From the NCBI GenBank assembly GCA_016926985.1, contig JAFGNO010000249.1, positions 1-5,753 on the forward strand: a stretch of DNA of 5,753 bases, given 5' to 3'. The notes beneath the pieces were generated by a model, which saw only the letters and a program-made list of their open reading frames with translations, did no database searches and had not been told where the DNA came from. Shown in pieces: positions 1-5,753 of this stretch (the first letter of the stretch is position 1; the number at the start of each line of letters is the position of its first letter). The DNA is from Anaerolineae bacterium. GTDB taxonomy: Bacteria; Chloroflexota; Anaerolineae; Aggregatilineales; UBA3940. The position numbers and the translations under genes are program-made.

Positions 1-1
1 A

Positions 2-97
2 ATTGTCTGGGCTGGCGAGGCATTTATGGCAATTTGCCAGCCGCACGGTATCATCCGAAGCCGGGGGAACGCACTGAAATTGATTGAGGAGTTATGA
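2..97 (+). CDS. C-terminal end of an unidentified upstream gene (partial, frame uncertain)
   Basis: The window opens inside what is probably the 3' end of an upstream gene, but the reading frame cannot be fixed. Frame 2 is open to a TGA at 95-97, ends in residues NALKLIEEL, and would overlap the next start as ATGA, a common operon junction. Frame 1 is open to a TGA at 85-87, ends in PKPGERTEID, and its stop would lie in the Shine-Dalgarno of the next gene. Frame 3 is also open to 75-77. Base composition by codon position slightly favours frame 2 (higher G at position 1 and GC at position 3), but about 30 codons are too few to decide. No family is recognisable from either tail. In both main cases the gap to the glycosyltransferase is tiny or negative, so the two would be co-transcribed. 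Confidence 0.35.
   Translation: MVWAGEAFMAICQPHGIIRSRGNALKLIEEL
86..91 (+). promoter_or_regulatory. Shine-Dalgarno of the glycosyltransferase, unusually close to its ATG
   Basis: GAGGAG ends only two bases before the ATG at 94. An in-frame TGA at 85-87 rules out any start further upstream, so this site together with ATG 94 decides the start. Short spacing of this kind is common where the ribosome arrives from an upstream gene ending at the same place. Confidence 0.6.
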
Positions 98-1593
98 CGA
101 CAGCAGTAAATGTTTTGCAGATTCTATATAGTATCAGCACCCTGGGTCTGGCAGTTGTGGGCTTCAACACACTGGTGCTGTCGATCCTCTACTTGCTGCA
201 CCGCCGGGAAGCGCCGCCTTCAGCAGCTCCCTTGGAAGGAAACAACTGGCCCCTGGTGGTTGTGCAGCTTCCAATTTACAACGAACAGCATGTTGTAACC
301 CGTTTGGTCGAAGCAGTAAGCCAGCTTGACTACCCCAAAGACCGGCTGGAGATCCAGCTTCTGGATGATTCAGATGACCACACAGTTTCAATTGCAGCCA
401 GGGCTGTTGCTGCAGCAAAGCAGCTTGGCTTACAGATTGTCCATATCAGACGGCAGGAACGGACAGGATATAAAGCGGGCGCCTTGAAACATGGCCTGAC
501 GCAAACGACAGCACCTTATGTAGCTGTGTTTGACGCGGATTTCGTTCCCGCCCCCGATTTTCTAAAGAACGTGATGCCTTATTTTTTGCACAACGATAAG
601 CTGGGGATGGTTCAGACTCGCTGGGCACATCTCAATGCTAAAACCAGTCCCCTGACACGGGCACAGGCCCTGGCCCTGGATGCCCATTTTGTGGTAGAGC
701 AAACCGCTCGCCATCGTTCCGGGTTGCTCATGAACTTCTCTGGAACAGCCGGGGTCTGGCGACGCCTGTGCATCGAGGACAGCGGTGGGTGGCAGCATGA
801 CACGTTAAGCGAAGATATCGATCTGAGCTACCGCGCACAGCTGCGGGGATGGCAGTTTCTGTATCTGCCAGATGTGGGCACACCTGCTGAGATCCCTCCC
901 CTGATGATGGGCTTCAAACGCCAGCAATCCCGGTGGGCAACCGGCACCGTTCAGTGCTTGCGGAAGCTGGGGAGCAGGCTTCTGAGCTCGCATCTGACCA
1001 TGTGGCAGAAACTCCAGGGGCTGATCCACTTGGGTGGCTATTTCCTGCATCCCTTGATGCTATTAATACTGGCCCTTACCCTACCCCTGTTGCTGATGGG
1101 AGGGTTGGGCAACCTGCCACTGGCGGGCCTGGGTCTGGCCATGCTTGGTTCTCCTTTGCAGGCGTTCATCAGCCAACGGAAGCTTTACAGGGACTGGAAA
1201 ACCCGCCTGCTTTTCTTTCCGGTATTCATGGCCATGGGCATTGGCATCACAGTCAGCAACACATTGGCTGTTGTTCGCGGGTTGACCAGGAACAACCTGG
1301 CCTTCAAACGCACGCCCAAATTTCATGTTCAGGAATCTAAAAGCGGCTGGTTAAGCAGCAGTTACACCCTCCCTGTTTCCTTCACGACCTGGCTTGAACT
1401 GCTCCTGGCTGTTTACTCACTGATAGTAGGCATATTGTCCATCAGCCGGCTGCCCGCACTGACTCCCTTTATGCTTCTTTATGCGGCGGGTTTTGTCTAT
1501 GTCGCAGGTTTAAGTCTATGGCAGGAGCGCAGGGGCCGCCGCGCGCGACGCCGCGCACAACCCCGTGAATGGGGTCTCTTCGGACACAGTTGA
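94..1593 (+). CDS. Membrane-bound GT2 glycosyltransferase, cellulose/mannan synthase-like
   Basis: A family 2 glycosyltransferase of the CESA/CslA-like type. It transfers sugar from a nucleotide-sugar donor on the cytoplasmic face of the membrane, for a polysaccharide or glycolipid. Visible in 499 residues: a first membrane segment at about 8-36; a GT-A catalytic domain with DDSDD at 91-95, the metal-binding DAD at 147-149, QTRW at 174-177, a GTAG loop near 217-220, the catalytic-base motif SED at 239-241 in SEDIDLSYRAQLRGW, and QxxRW at 277-281; then hydrophobic segments near 310-345, 371-395, 430-450 and 455-477. The full set of D, DxD, ED and QxxRW motifs indicates a processive-type enzyme. 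There is no PilZ domain, so c-di-GMP control as in BcsA is unlikely. An arginine-rich tail (479-490) follows the last membrane segment and fits the positive-inside rule. The start is fixed by an in-frame TGA nine bases upstream. Family assignment is strong. The sugar donor and product cannot be read from the sequence. Confidence 0.93.
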   Translation: MTTAVNVLQILYSISTLGLAVVGFNTLVLSILYLLHRREAPPSAAPLEGNNWPLVVVQLPIYNEQHVVTRLVEAVSQLDYPKDRLEIQLLDDSDDHTVSIAARAVAAAKQLGLQIVHIRRQERTGYKAGALKHGLTQTTAPYVAVFDADFVPAPDFLKNVMPYFLHNDKLGMVQTRWAHLNAKTSPLTRAQALALDAHFVVEQTARHRSGLLMNFSGTAGVWRRLCIEDSGGWQHDTLSEDIDLSYRAQLRGWQFLYLPDVGTPAEIPPLMMGFKRQQSRWATGTVQCLRKLGSRLLSSHLTMWQKLQGLIHLGGYFLHPLMLLILALTLPLLLMGGLGNLPLAGLGLAMLGSPLQAFISQRKLYRDWKTRLLFFPVFMAMGIGITVSNTLAVVRGLTRNNLAFKRTPKFHVQESKSGWLSSSYTLPVSFTTWLELLLAVYSLIVGILSISRLPALTPFMLLYAAGFVYVAGLSLWQERRGRRARRRAQPREWGLFGHS

Positions 1594-1624
1594 CCCCGGG
1601 CGGACTTCCAAGCCCACCGAATCT

Positions 1625-1653
1625 TTGCCAGCCTGAACCGGGTCATTTATACT
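1625..1653 (+). promoter_or_regulatory. Sigma70-like promoter for the corA-RNase D-beta-CASP unit
   Basis: TTGCCA at 1625-1630 (five of six matches to the -35 consensus) and TATACT at 1648-1653 (five of six to the -10) are separated by exactly 17 bases. Transcription would start near 1660, giving a leader of about 45 bases before the ATG at 1704. The site lies in the longest intergenic gap of the window (110 bases), where the functional theme changes from glycosyl transfer to metal transport and RNA processing. Seen by eye only; no start site has been mapped. Confidence 0.6.
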
Positions 1654-1703
1654 CGTCCCAGCCGTTTTATCTTACTACTCATGAAAATACCGAGTGATCT
1701 GCT

Positions 1704-2621
1704 ATGCCTATTGAGGCCCTGAACTGCGGGCGTCTCACCTGGACCAATATAACCAAGGCAACCCCCACCGATATTGAGAAACTGGGCGAGTTCTATACCT
1801 TTTTCCATCCCCTTGACCTGGAAGACTGTCTTAGCCGGATGGAGCGGCCCAAGATCGATGAATATGACAATTACCTGTTCATCGTTTTACATTTCCCCTT
1901 CTGGGACAGCGTCAGGCGCATATCACGCCCGTTTGAGGTGGACTTCTTTATTGGCTCAGGTTTTCTTGTCACCGTTCAAGATGGCGATTTGAAGCCGCTA
2001 AATCATCTTTTCGAGCTGTACAAAAACGACGAAGAGGCCCGGAATGCCCATATGTCATCTGGGGCCGGGCATCTGTTGCACACAATCATCGACCAGCTTG
2101 TTGACTATATTTTTCCGATCCTTGGCAAGGTGGACACCAACATTCGCTCAATTGAAGAGGGGATGTTTACCGACAATATCCGCGAGGTTTTGCAGGAGAT
2201 ATCGTTTGTGCGGCGTGATATTATTGCCCTGCGCCGGATCATTCGCCCACAACTGCCCATCCTGTATAACCTGGAGCAGGTCGACCGCCCATTCATCCGG
2301 GAAGATCTGGACGTGTATTTTGGCGACATACTGGACCACCTCCAGAAAGCCCGTGATATTGTCGATGATGACGCCGAAGTCATTACCGGGTTGGCCGATA
2401 CCATTGATGTGCTGGCGGCTCACCGGATTAATGAGGTCATGCGGATTCTGACAGTGATCTCCGTGATTATGCTGCCGCTGACCCTGATATCGGGCATCCT
2501 GGGGATGAATATCCCTATCCCCCTTCAAAATTCCCTCCACAGCTTCTGGATAACCATGGGGGTGATGCTGCTGGTCTCTTTCTTGATGTTGGCCTACTTT
2601 CGTTATCGCCGGTGGTTGTGA
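1704..2621 (+). CDS. corA: CorA-family Mg2+/divalent cation channel
   Basis: An inner-membrane channel of the CorA metal ion transporter family, which moves Mg2+ (some members Co2+, Ni2+ or Zn2+) and assembles as a pentamer. The 305 residues show the expected plan: a soluble alpha/beta N-terminal domain (about 1-110, including the VLHFPFW and FFIGSGFLVTV strands), a long helical stalk with many charged residues (about 120-245), a first membrane helix at about 246-267 ending in the signature G267-M268-N269, a short periplasmic loop, a second membrane helix at about 281-299, and a basic cytoplasmic tail YRRWL. Length is normal for the family. The loop after GMN is IPIPLQ, without the acidic stretch of the best-studied CorA proteins, so ion preference is uncertain. 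The start is fixed by an in-frame TGA at 1695-1697. The Shine-Dalgarno is weak (GAG at 1692-1694). The stop overlaps the RNase D start. Confidence 0.93.
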   Translation: MPIEALNCGRLTWTNITKATPTDIEKLGEFYTFFHPLDLEDCLSRMERPKIDEYDNYLFIVLHFPFWDSVRRISRPFEVDFFIGSGFLVTVQDGDLKPLNHLFELYKNDEEARNAHMSSGAGHLLHTIIDQLVDYIFPILGKVDTNIRSIEEGMFTDNIREVLQEISFVRRDIIALRRIIRPQLPILYNLEQVDRPFIREDLDVYFGDILDHLQKARDIVDDDAEVITGLADTIDVLAAHRINEVMRILTVISVIMLPLTLISGILGMNIPIPLQNSLHSFWITMGVMLLVSFLMLAYFRYRRWL

Positions 2622-2623
2622 TG
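2619..2623 (+). promoter_or_regulatory. TGATG stop/start overlap coupling corA and rnd
   Basis: The corA TGA (2619-2621) shares its A with the ATG at 2621. This one-base overlap is a classic arrangement for translational coupling by re-initiation and supports a single transcript. A second ATG follows at once (2624-2626), so the exact start may vary by one codon. Confidence 0.6.
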
Positions 2624-3808
2624 ATGGGCCAACAACCATTCCGCCCCCCCTCCTATCTTCCTGCGCCGTATATTGTTGATACGCCAGAAGACCTGGCTCC
2701 AATCCGGCAGGCCCTGCGGGGAGTTAAACGGTTTGCTCTTGATACCGAGTCCAACAGCCTGTACGCCTACACACCCCATGTATGCCTGATCCAGATTTCG
2801 ACCGATTATGAGGATTTCCTGATCGATCCGCTGGCGCTGGATGTCTCTGATAATCTGTTGTGGCTGGGGGATATGCTGGCCGATCCACAGATCGAGAAAG
2901 TGCTGCATGCCGCTGAGTATGATGTGATGATGCTGAGGCGGGATTACGGCTTTGTTTTCTCCAATCTGTTTGACACCATGATTGCTGCGCGGGTATTGGG
3001 CTGGAAACATACCGGGTTGGGCAACATCCTGGAAGCATCCTATGGTGTGAAGGTCAACAAGCGGAACCAGCGAGCCGACTGGGGAAAGCGCCCTCTGTCT
3101 GCAGAACTCCTGTTATATGCTCAGAAAGACTCGCATTTCTTGCTGCCCCTCCGGGACGAAATATACGCACAACTGGAGGCTGGCGGTCATCTTGAAGAAG
3201 CGCGCGAGATGTTTGATGATGTCTGCAGGGCGACCTGGAATGGCCCACAATTCGATCCGGAAGGATTCTGGCGGATCAAAGCGGTGAGAAGCCTGAATGG
3301 TCAGCAGACAGCAGTTGTCAGGGAACTGTATCTGCTGCGCGAAGAACTGGCCCAGCAGCGTGATATTCCCCCATTTAAAATATTCACCGATCAGGTGCTT
3401 GTCTCTCTTTCCATTGAACAGCCGATGACGCACCATGAGGTAGTAGCCATGCGCGGGCTTTCCGAACACAGCGCACGCCGGACAGGGGCGAAAATTATCA
3501 GAGCTATTAAACGTGGGCTGCTGGCCGATCCTCCCATCCCTCCCCGGCGTAATGGCCGAGGTCATACGAATGACGCGGTCCAGAATCGCTATGAGGCGCT
3601 GCACCAATGGCGGAAAGAAAAGGCTTCCGACCGGCGGGTTCCCTCAGATGTCATATTGTCCCGGGAGGTGTTGTGGGAGCTGGCACATGCAGCGCCGCAG
3701 TCTCACCAGGACTTGCAGGAGATCGCGCATCTTGGACAGTGGCGCCGTCAGACCTATGGCGATGAAATTCTCCGCGTAGTTGCCAATACAGATACCCCGG
3801 CCTTATGA
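2621..3808 (+). CDS. rnd: Ribonuclease D, DEDDy 3'-5' exoribonuclease with two HRDC domains
   Basis: A 3'-5' exoribonuclease of the RNase D family, which trims the 3' ends of tRNA and other small stable RNAs using two divalent metal ions. Numbered from ATG 2621 (395 residues): ExoI has D41-T-E43; ExoII has D101 in HAAEYD; ExoIII has Y166-xxx-D170 (YAQKD), giving the complete DEDDy set. Two HRDC-like helical domains follow. The first is at about 226-299 (LREELAQQRDIPPFKIF, then GLSEHSARR). The second is at about 322-391 (LHQWRKEKASDRRVPSDVIL, then HLGQW). Catalytic domain plus tandem HRDC matches the E. coli RNase D architecture and length. GTG codons at 2612 and 2618 and ATG at 2624 are alternative starts. 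ATG 2621 is preferred because it forms a TGATG overlap with the corA stop, with GGTGG at 2611-2615 as a weak ribosome site. Function is secure at family level. The natural RNA substrates are inferred from relatives. Confidence 0.93.
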   Translation: MMGQQPFRPPSYLPAPYIVDTPEDLAPIRQALRGVKRFALDTESNSLYAYTPHVCLIQISTDYEDFLIDPLALDVSDNLLWLGDMLADPQIEKVLHAAEYDVMMLRRDYGFVFSNLFDTMIAARVLGWKHTGLGNILEASYGVKVNKRNQRADWGKRPLSAELLLYAQKDSHFLLPLRDEIYAQLEAGGHLEEAREMFDDVCRATWNGPQFDPEGFWRIKAVRSLNGQQTAVVRELYLLREELAQQRDIPPFKIFTDQVLVSLSIEQPMTHHEVVAMRGLSEHSARRTGAKIIRAIKRGLLADPPIPPRRNGRGHTNDAVQNRYEALHQWRKEKASDRRVPSDVILSREVLWELAHAAPQSHQDLQEIAHLGQWRRQTYGDEILRVVANTDTPAL

Positions 3809-3841
3809 TTGGGCCCAGGGTTATAATTCCCGGAGGTAAGT

Positions 3842-5254
3842 ATGCAGATCACATTTTGTGGCGCGACCCAGACTGTTACTGGGTCTCAGCATCTGGTTGA
3901 GGTAAACGGCAAGCGTATTCTTCTTGACTGTGGGTTGTATCAGGGCAAACGCGCAGAGAGTTATAAGCGCAACAAGAATTTCCCGTTTGACCCGGCAAGT
4001 GTGGACGTGCTTGTCCTGTCTCATGCTCATATTGACCACTCCGGCAATATCCCCAACCTGGTCAAAAATGGATTTCGGGGCGACATCATCTGCACATTCG
4101 CTACCAGAGATTTGTGCTCGGTCATGCTGCGTGACAGTGGCTTTATTCATGAGCGTGATGCTGAATATATTAACAAGAAGCATAAACGAACTGGGGAACT
4201 CCCGGTTGACCCGCTTTACACGGAGGAGGAGGCTATCCAGTCCCTCGCATTTTTCTTGGCTATTGGCTATGAACGACGATACGCCATCACCCCCGATATT
4301 GCTGTGACATTCTATGACGCGGGGCATATGTTGGGCTCGGCGATTGTTGCGCTGGACATAACCGACCATGAAGTTGGAGCAGATCGGCGGCTGGTTTTCT
4401 CCGGCGATATCGGTCGCCCTGAAATCCCGATTCTGAGAGACCCGGTTTTATTGGATGAAGCCGATGTGCTGATCATGGAAAGCACCTACGGTGGCCGTAT
4501 GCATCCCCCTATCGAAGAGTCGGAACACGAGATGGAAGAGGCCATTGTCCGCGCCTACCGGCGTGGTGGCAAAGTGATCATCCCGGCCTTTGCCGTAGGA
4601 CGCACCCAGCAAATTGTCTACACCCTGAATAAAGCCTTCCACAACCGGGATATCCCGGAGATTCAGGTATTTGTCGACAGTCCTCTGGCGGTGAATGCAA
4701 CCGATATATTCAGGCTTCACCCGGAGGCATATGATAAAGAGGCTCTGAATTACCTCACGCGGGAAGACCCGGATGGCGATATCTTTGGTTTCAGCCGCCT
4801 GCGCTATGTCCGGCAGGTTGAGCAATCCAAAGAGATCAACTATTTGAAGGACCCGGCTGTGATTATCAGTGCTTCGGGAATGATGGAGCACGGACGGGTC
4901 CTGCACCATCTAAAAAACAATATCGAAGATTCCCGCAATATCATCATTGTGGCGGGATGGCAGGCACCCGATACATTGGGTCGTCGGATTGTTGAGCACC
5001 AATCCCCGGTCAGGATTTTTGGCGATGAATATCAATTGAAAGCCGAGGTGCTTGTACTCAACGGGTTCAGCGGGCATGCCGATCACCAGGGATTGGTTCA
5101 GTGGGCCAATGCCTTCACCCGGCGCCGTCCGGGGAAAGTATTCCTGGTGCATGGGGAGCTGGATGCGGCACAGGCGCTGGCACGCAGCCTGAGGGATGAG
5201 GCTGGTTATCAGGACGTATACATTCCCACGCTGAATGAAACATTCCGTATCTGA
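3842..5254 (+). CDS. Beta-CASP metallo-beta-lactamase-fold ribonuclease, CPSF/TTHA0252-like
   Basis: A metallo-beta-lactamase-fold hydrolase of the beta-CASP group, whose members cleave RNA using two zinc ions. Relatives include Thermus TTHA0252, RNase J and eukaryotic CPSF-73. The 470 residues carry every expected motif: D29 (LLDCG); H61-x-H63-x-D65-H66; H162 (DAGHMLGSA); D189 (FSGDIG); beta-CASP motif A at E213 (ESTYG), motif B at H412 (SGHAD) and motif C at H437 (VHGE). SASGMMEHGRVLHH (343-356) is typical of this subgroup, and the C-terminal RMMBL part runs to the end of the protein. No residue needed for catalysis appears missing. No KH domain or extra C-terminal domain is present, which separates it from archaeal aCPSF1 and RNase J. 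A strong GGAGGT at 3832-3837 lies four bases before ATG 3842, and an in-frame TAA at 3824-3826 rules out earlier starts. It follows rnd by 33 bases, so co-transcription of two RNases is likely. RNA cleavage is inferred from the family. Confidence 0.92.
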   Translation: MQITFCGATQTVTGSQHLVEVNGKRILLDCGLYQGKRAESYKRNKNFPFDPASVDVLVLSHAHIDHSGNIPNLVKNGFRGDIICTFATRDLCSVMLRDSGFIHERDAEYINKKHKRTGELPVDPLYTEEEAIQSLAFFLAIGYERRYAITPDIAVTFYDAGHMLGSAIVALDITDHEVGADRRLVFSGDIGRPEIPILRDPVLLDEADVLIMESTYGGRMHPPIEESEHEMEEAIVRAYRRGGKVIIPAFAVGRTQQIVYTLNKAFHNRDIPEIQVFVDSPLAVNATDIFRLHPEAYDKEALNYLTREDPDGDIFGFSRLRYVRQVEQSKEINYLKDPAVIISASGMMEHGRVLHHLKNNIEDSRNIIIVAGWQAPDTLGRRIVEHQSPVRIFGDEYQLKAEVLVLNGFSGHADHQGLVQWANAFTRRRPGKVFLVHGELDAAQALARSLRDEAGYQDVYIPTLNETFRI

Positions 5255-5295
5255 TTGCGTAAAGTGATACAGGATGCAAACCAGGAGTGTAGAGC

Positions 5296-5691
5296 ATGAG
5301 CAATCGCACCAAGTGGCAGTATTGCCAGATCGAAGTGGGATCTAACAGTGTAGGAATGCTGAAGCAGTTCTTCCCTGATCGGATACCGGTGGAGACAGAT
5401 TTACACCAGGGATGGCCAGCCATGATCGGGAAGCTGGGCGACCAGGGATGGGAGATGGTCGGCGTTTTCCCCAACGAGGGGGGGCGCGGACGCAGCCCAC
5501 TGACCTACGTTTTTAAGCGAGTGGTATCTGGAACCCCAAATCCGATGCCGGTTATCCCACAACCCACGCTGCCGCCCAGCGCGCCACCAATCCCACCCCA
5601 GCCCACCTATGGCAGCACACCGCTGGGCACACCGGACGATGAGGACGATCAGGGGCCAGTCACCGACTTTGAACCTTTGGATTTCTCATAA
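5296..5691 (+). CDS. Small DUF4177-like protein with proline-rich acidic tail, function unknown
   Basis: A 131-residue soluble protein with no signal peptide or membrane segment. Residues 1-77 look like a small alpha/beta domain of the DUF4177 kind: an opening strand KWQYCQIEV (6-14), a central W40, a helix with LGDQGWEMVGVFP (47-59), and a closing strand YVFKR (71-75). The 'lG.qGWE.v.v ... KR' pattern is the family hallmark. Residues 79-112 are proline-rich (PQPTLPPSAPPIPPQP) and 113-130 are acidic (DDEDD near 114-118), so the tail is probably disordered and may bind a partner. AGGAG at 5283-5287 lies eight bases before the ATG, and an in-frame TAG at 5290-5292 fixes the start. It follows the beta-CASP gene by 41 bases with no clear promoter between, so it is probably the last gene of the operon. 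The domain resemblance is by eye. No function is established for the family that I can apply here. Confidence 0.8.
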   Translation: MSNRTKWQYCQIEVGSNSVGMLKQFFPDRIPVETDLHQGWPAMIGKLGDQGWEMVGVFPNEGGRGRSPLTYVFKRVVSGTPNPMPVIPQPTLPPSAPPIPPQPTYGSTPLGTPDDEDDQGPVTDFEPLDFS

Positions 5692-5723
5692 GATCGTTTC
5701 CTGAGAGACAGGTAATAACAGCA

Positions 5724-5753
5724 GCAGGCACTGGCTAACAAACCAGTGCCTGC
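5724..5753 (+). terminator. Rho-independent terminator hairpin, T-tract beyond the window
   Basis: Two perfect 11-base arms (5724-5734 and 5743-5753, GCAGGCACTGG and its complement) enclose an eight-base loop, CTAACAAA. The hairpin begins 32 bases after the stop of the last gene, where a terminator of the corA-to-DUF4177 unit is expected. The window ends on the last paired base, so the T-run that would confirm it cannot be seen. An A lies directly before the left arm, so a T after the window would extend the stem. Confidence 0.72.

Noticed and set aside
933..1340. 135-codon + strand frame inside the glycosyltransferase
   Set aside because: It overlaps the QxxRW motif and membrane segments of the real gene in another frame. 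The translation has low-complexity shadow features and no convincing ribosome site was noted.
1571..1597. Inverted repeat GGGGTC/GACCCC at the end of the glycosyltransferase gene
   Set aside because: The stem is only six base pairs with a 15-base loop, and no T-run follows. It is not convincing as a terminator.
2148..2702. 184-codon - strand open frame across corA and the start of rnd
   Set aside because: It covers conserved parts of two real genes. The translation is rich in His, Gln and Arg with no family pattern, as expected of an antisense shadow.
3821..4369. 182-codon open frame on the - strand, antisense to the beta-CASP gene
   Set aside because: It lies fully over the catalytic motifs of a well-supported + strand gene, and its translation shows no recognisable domain. 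It is a shadow frame.
5255..5295. Possible promoter for the small last gene (TTGCGT with GATACA)
   Set aside because: The spacing between the two elements is far too short and neither is a good match. Read-through from the beta-CASP gene is the simpler view.
5700..5712. CCTG-AGAGA-CAGG hairpin after the last gene
   Set aside because: A four-base-pair stem is too weak to matter beside the 11-base-pair hairpin directly downstream.
1..5753. Defence system, mobile element or CRISPR content
   Set aside because: There are no direct-repeat arrays, transposase or integrase motifs, or toxin-antitoxin pairs. Base composition looks even by eye, and the two nucleases are housekeeping RNA-processing families.

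Overview
The window is a stretch of ordinary bacterial chromosome. It is densely packed, all genes lie on the + strand, GC content is moderate, and gaps are short. It holds four well-recognised genes, one small uncharacterised gene, the end of an undetermined upstream gene and a terminator hairpin. I see no mobile element, CRISPR array, tRNA or rRNA. A CslA/CESA-like family 2 glycosyltransferase, a two-HRDC RNase D, a CPSF-like beta-CASP protein and a DUF4177-like small protein would fit a free-living bacterium such as a Chloroflexota (Anaerolineae-like) member. That placement is inference from overall flavour, not from a marker gene.

Layout. Positions 1-97 are the tail of an upstream reading frame. 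Positions 94-1593 encode a membrane-embedded processive-type GT2 glycosyltransferase, probably co-transcribed with the upstream gene. The 110-base gap at 1594-1703 has a good sigma70-like promoter (TTGCCA, 17 bases, TATACT) that starts a second unit. This unit holds a CorA-type Mg2+ channel (1704-2621), RNase D (2621-3808, joined to corA by a TGATG stop/start overlap), a beta-CASP metallo-beta-lactamase-fold ribonuclease (3842-5254) and a 131-residue DUF4177-like protein with a proline-rich, acidic tail (5296-5691). An 11-bp perfect hairpin at 5724-5753 closes the unit at the window edge.

How the genes may work together. The second unit puts a 3'-5' exoribonuclease (DEDDy) next to a probable zinc-dependent endoribonuclease (beta-CASP/RMMBL), behind a divalent-cation channel. 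A shared role in RNA turnover or maturation is a reasonable inference. The CorA link may be only positional, although DEDD exonucleases need divalent metal ions. The small last gene is the least understood part and is the best candidate for something undescribed. The glycosyltransferase has its own functional theme (cell-surface polysaccharide or glycolipid synthesis) and appears unrelated to the RNA genes. I found no strong evidence of a novel multi-gene system.
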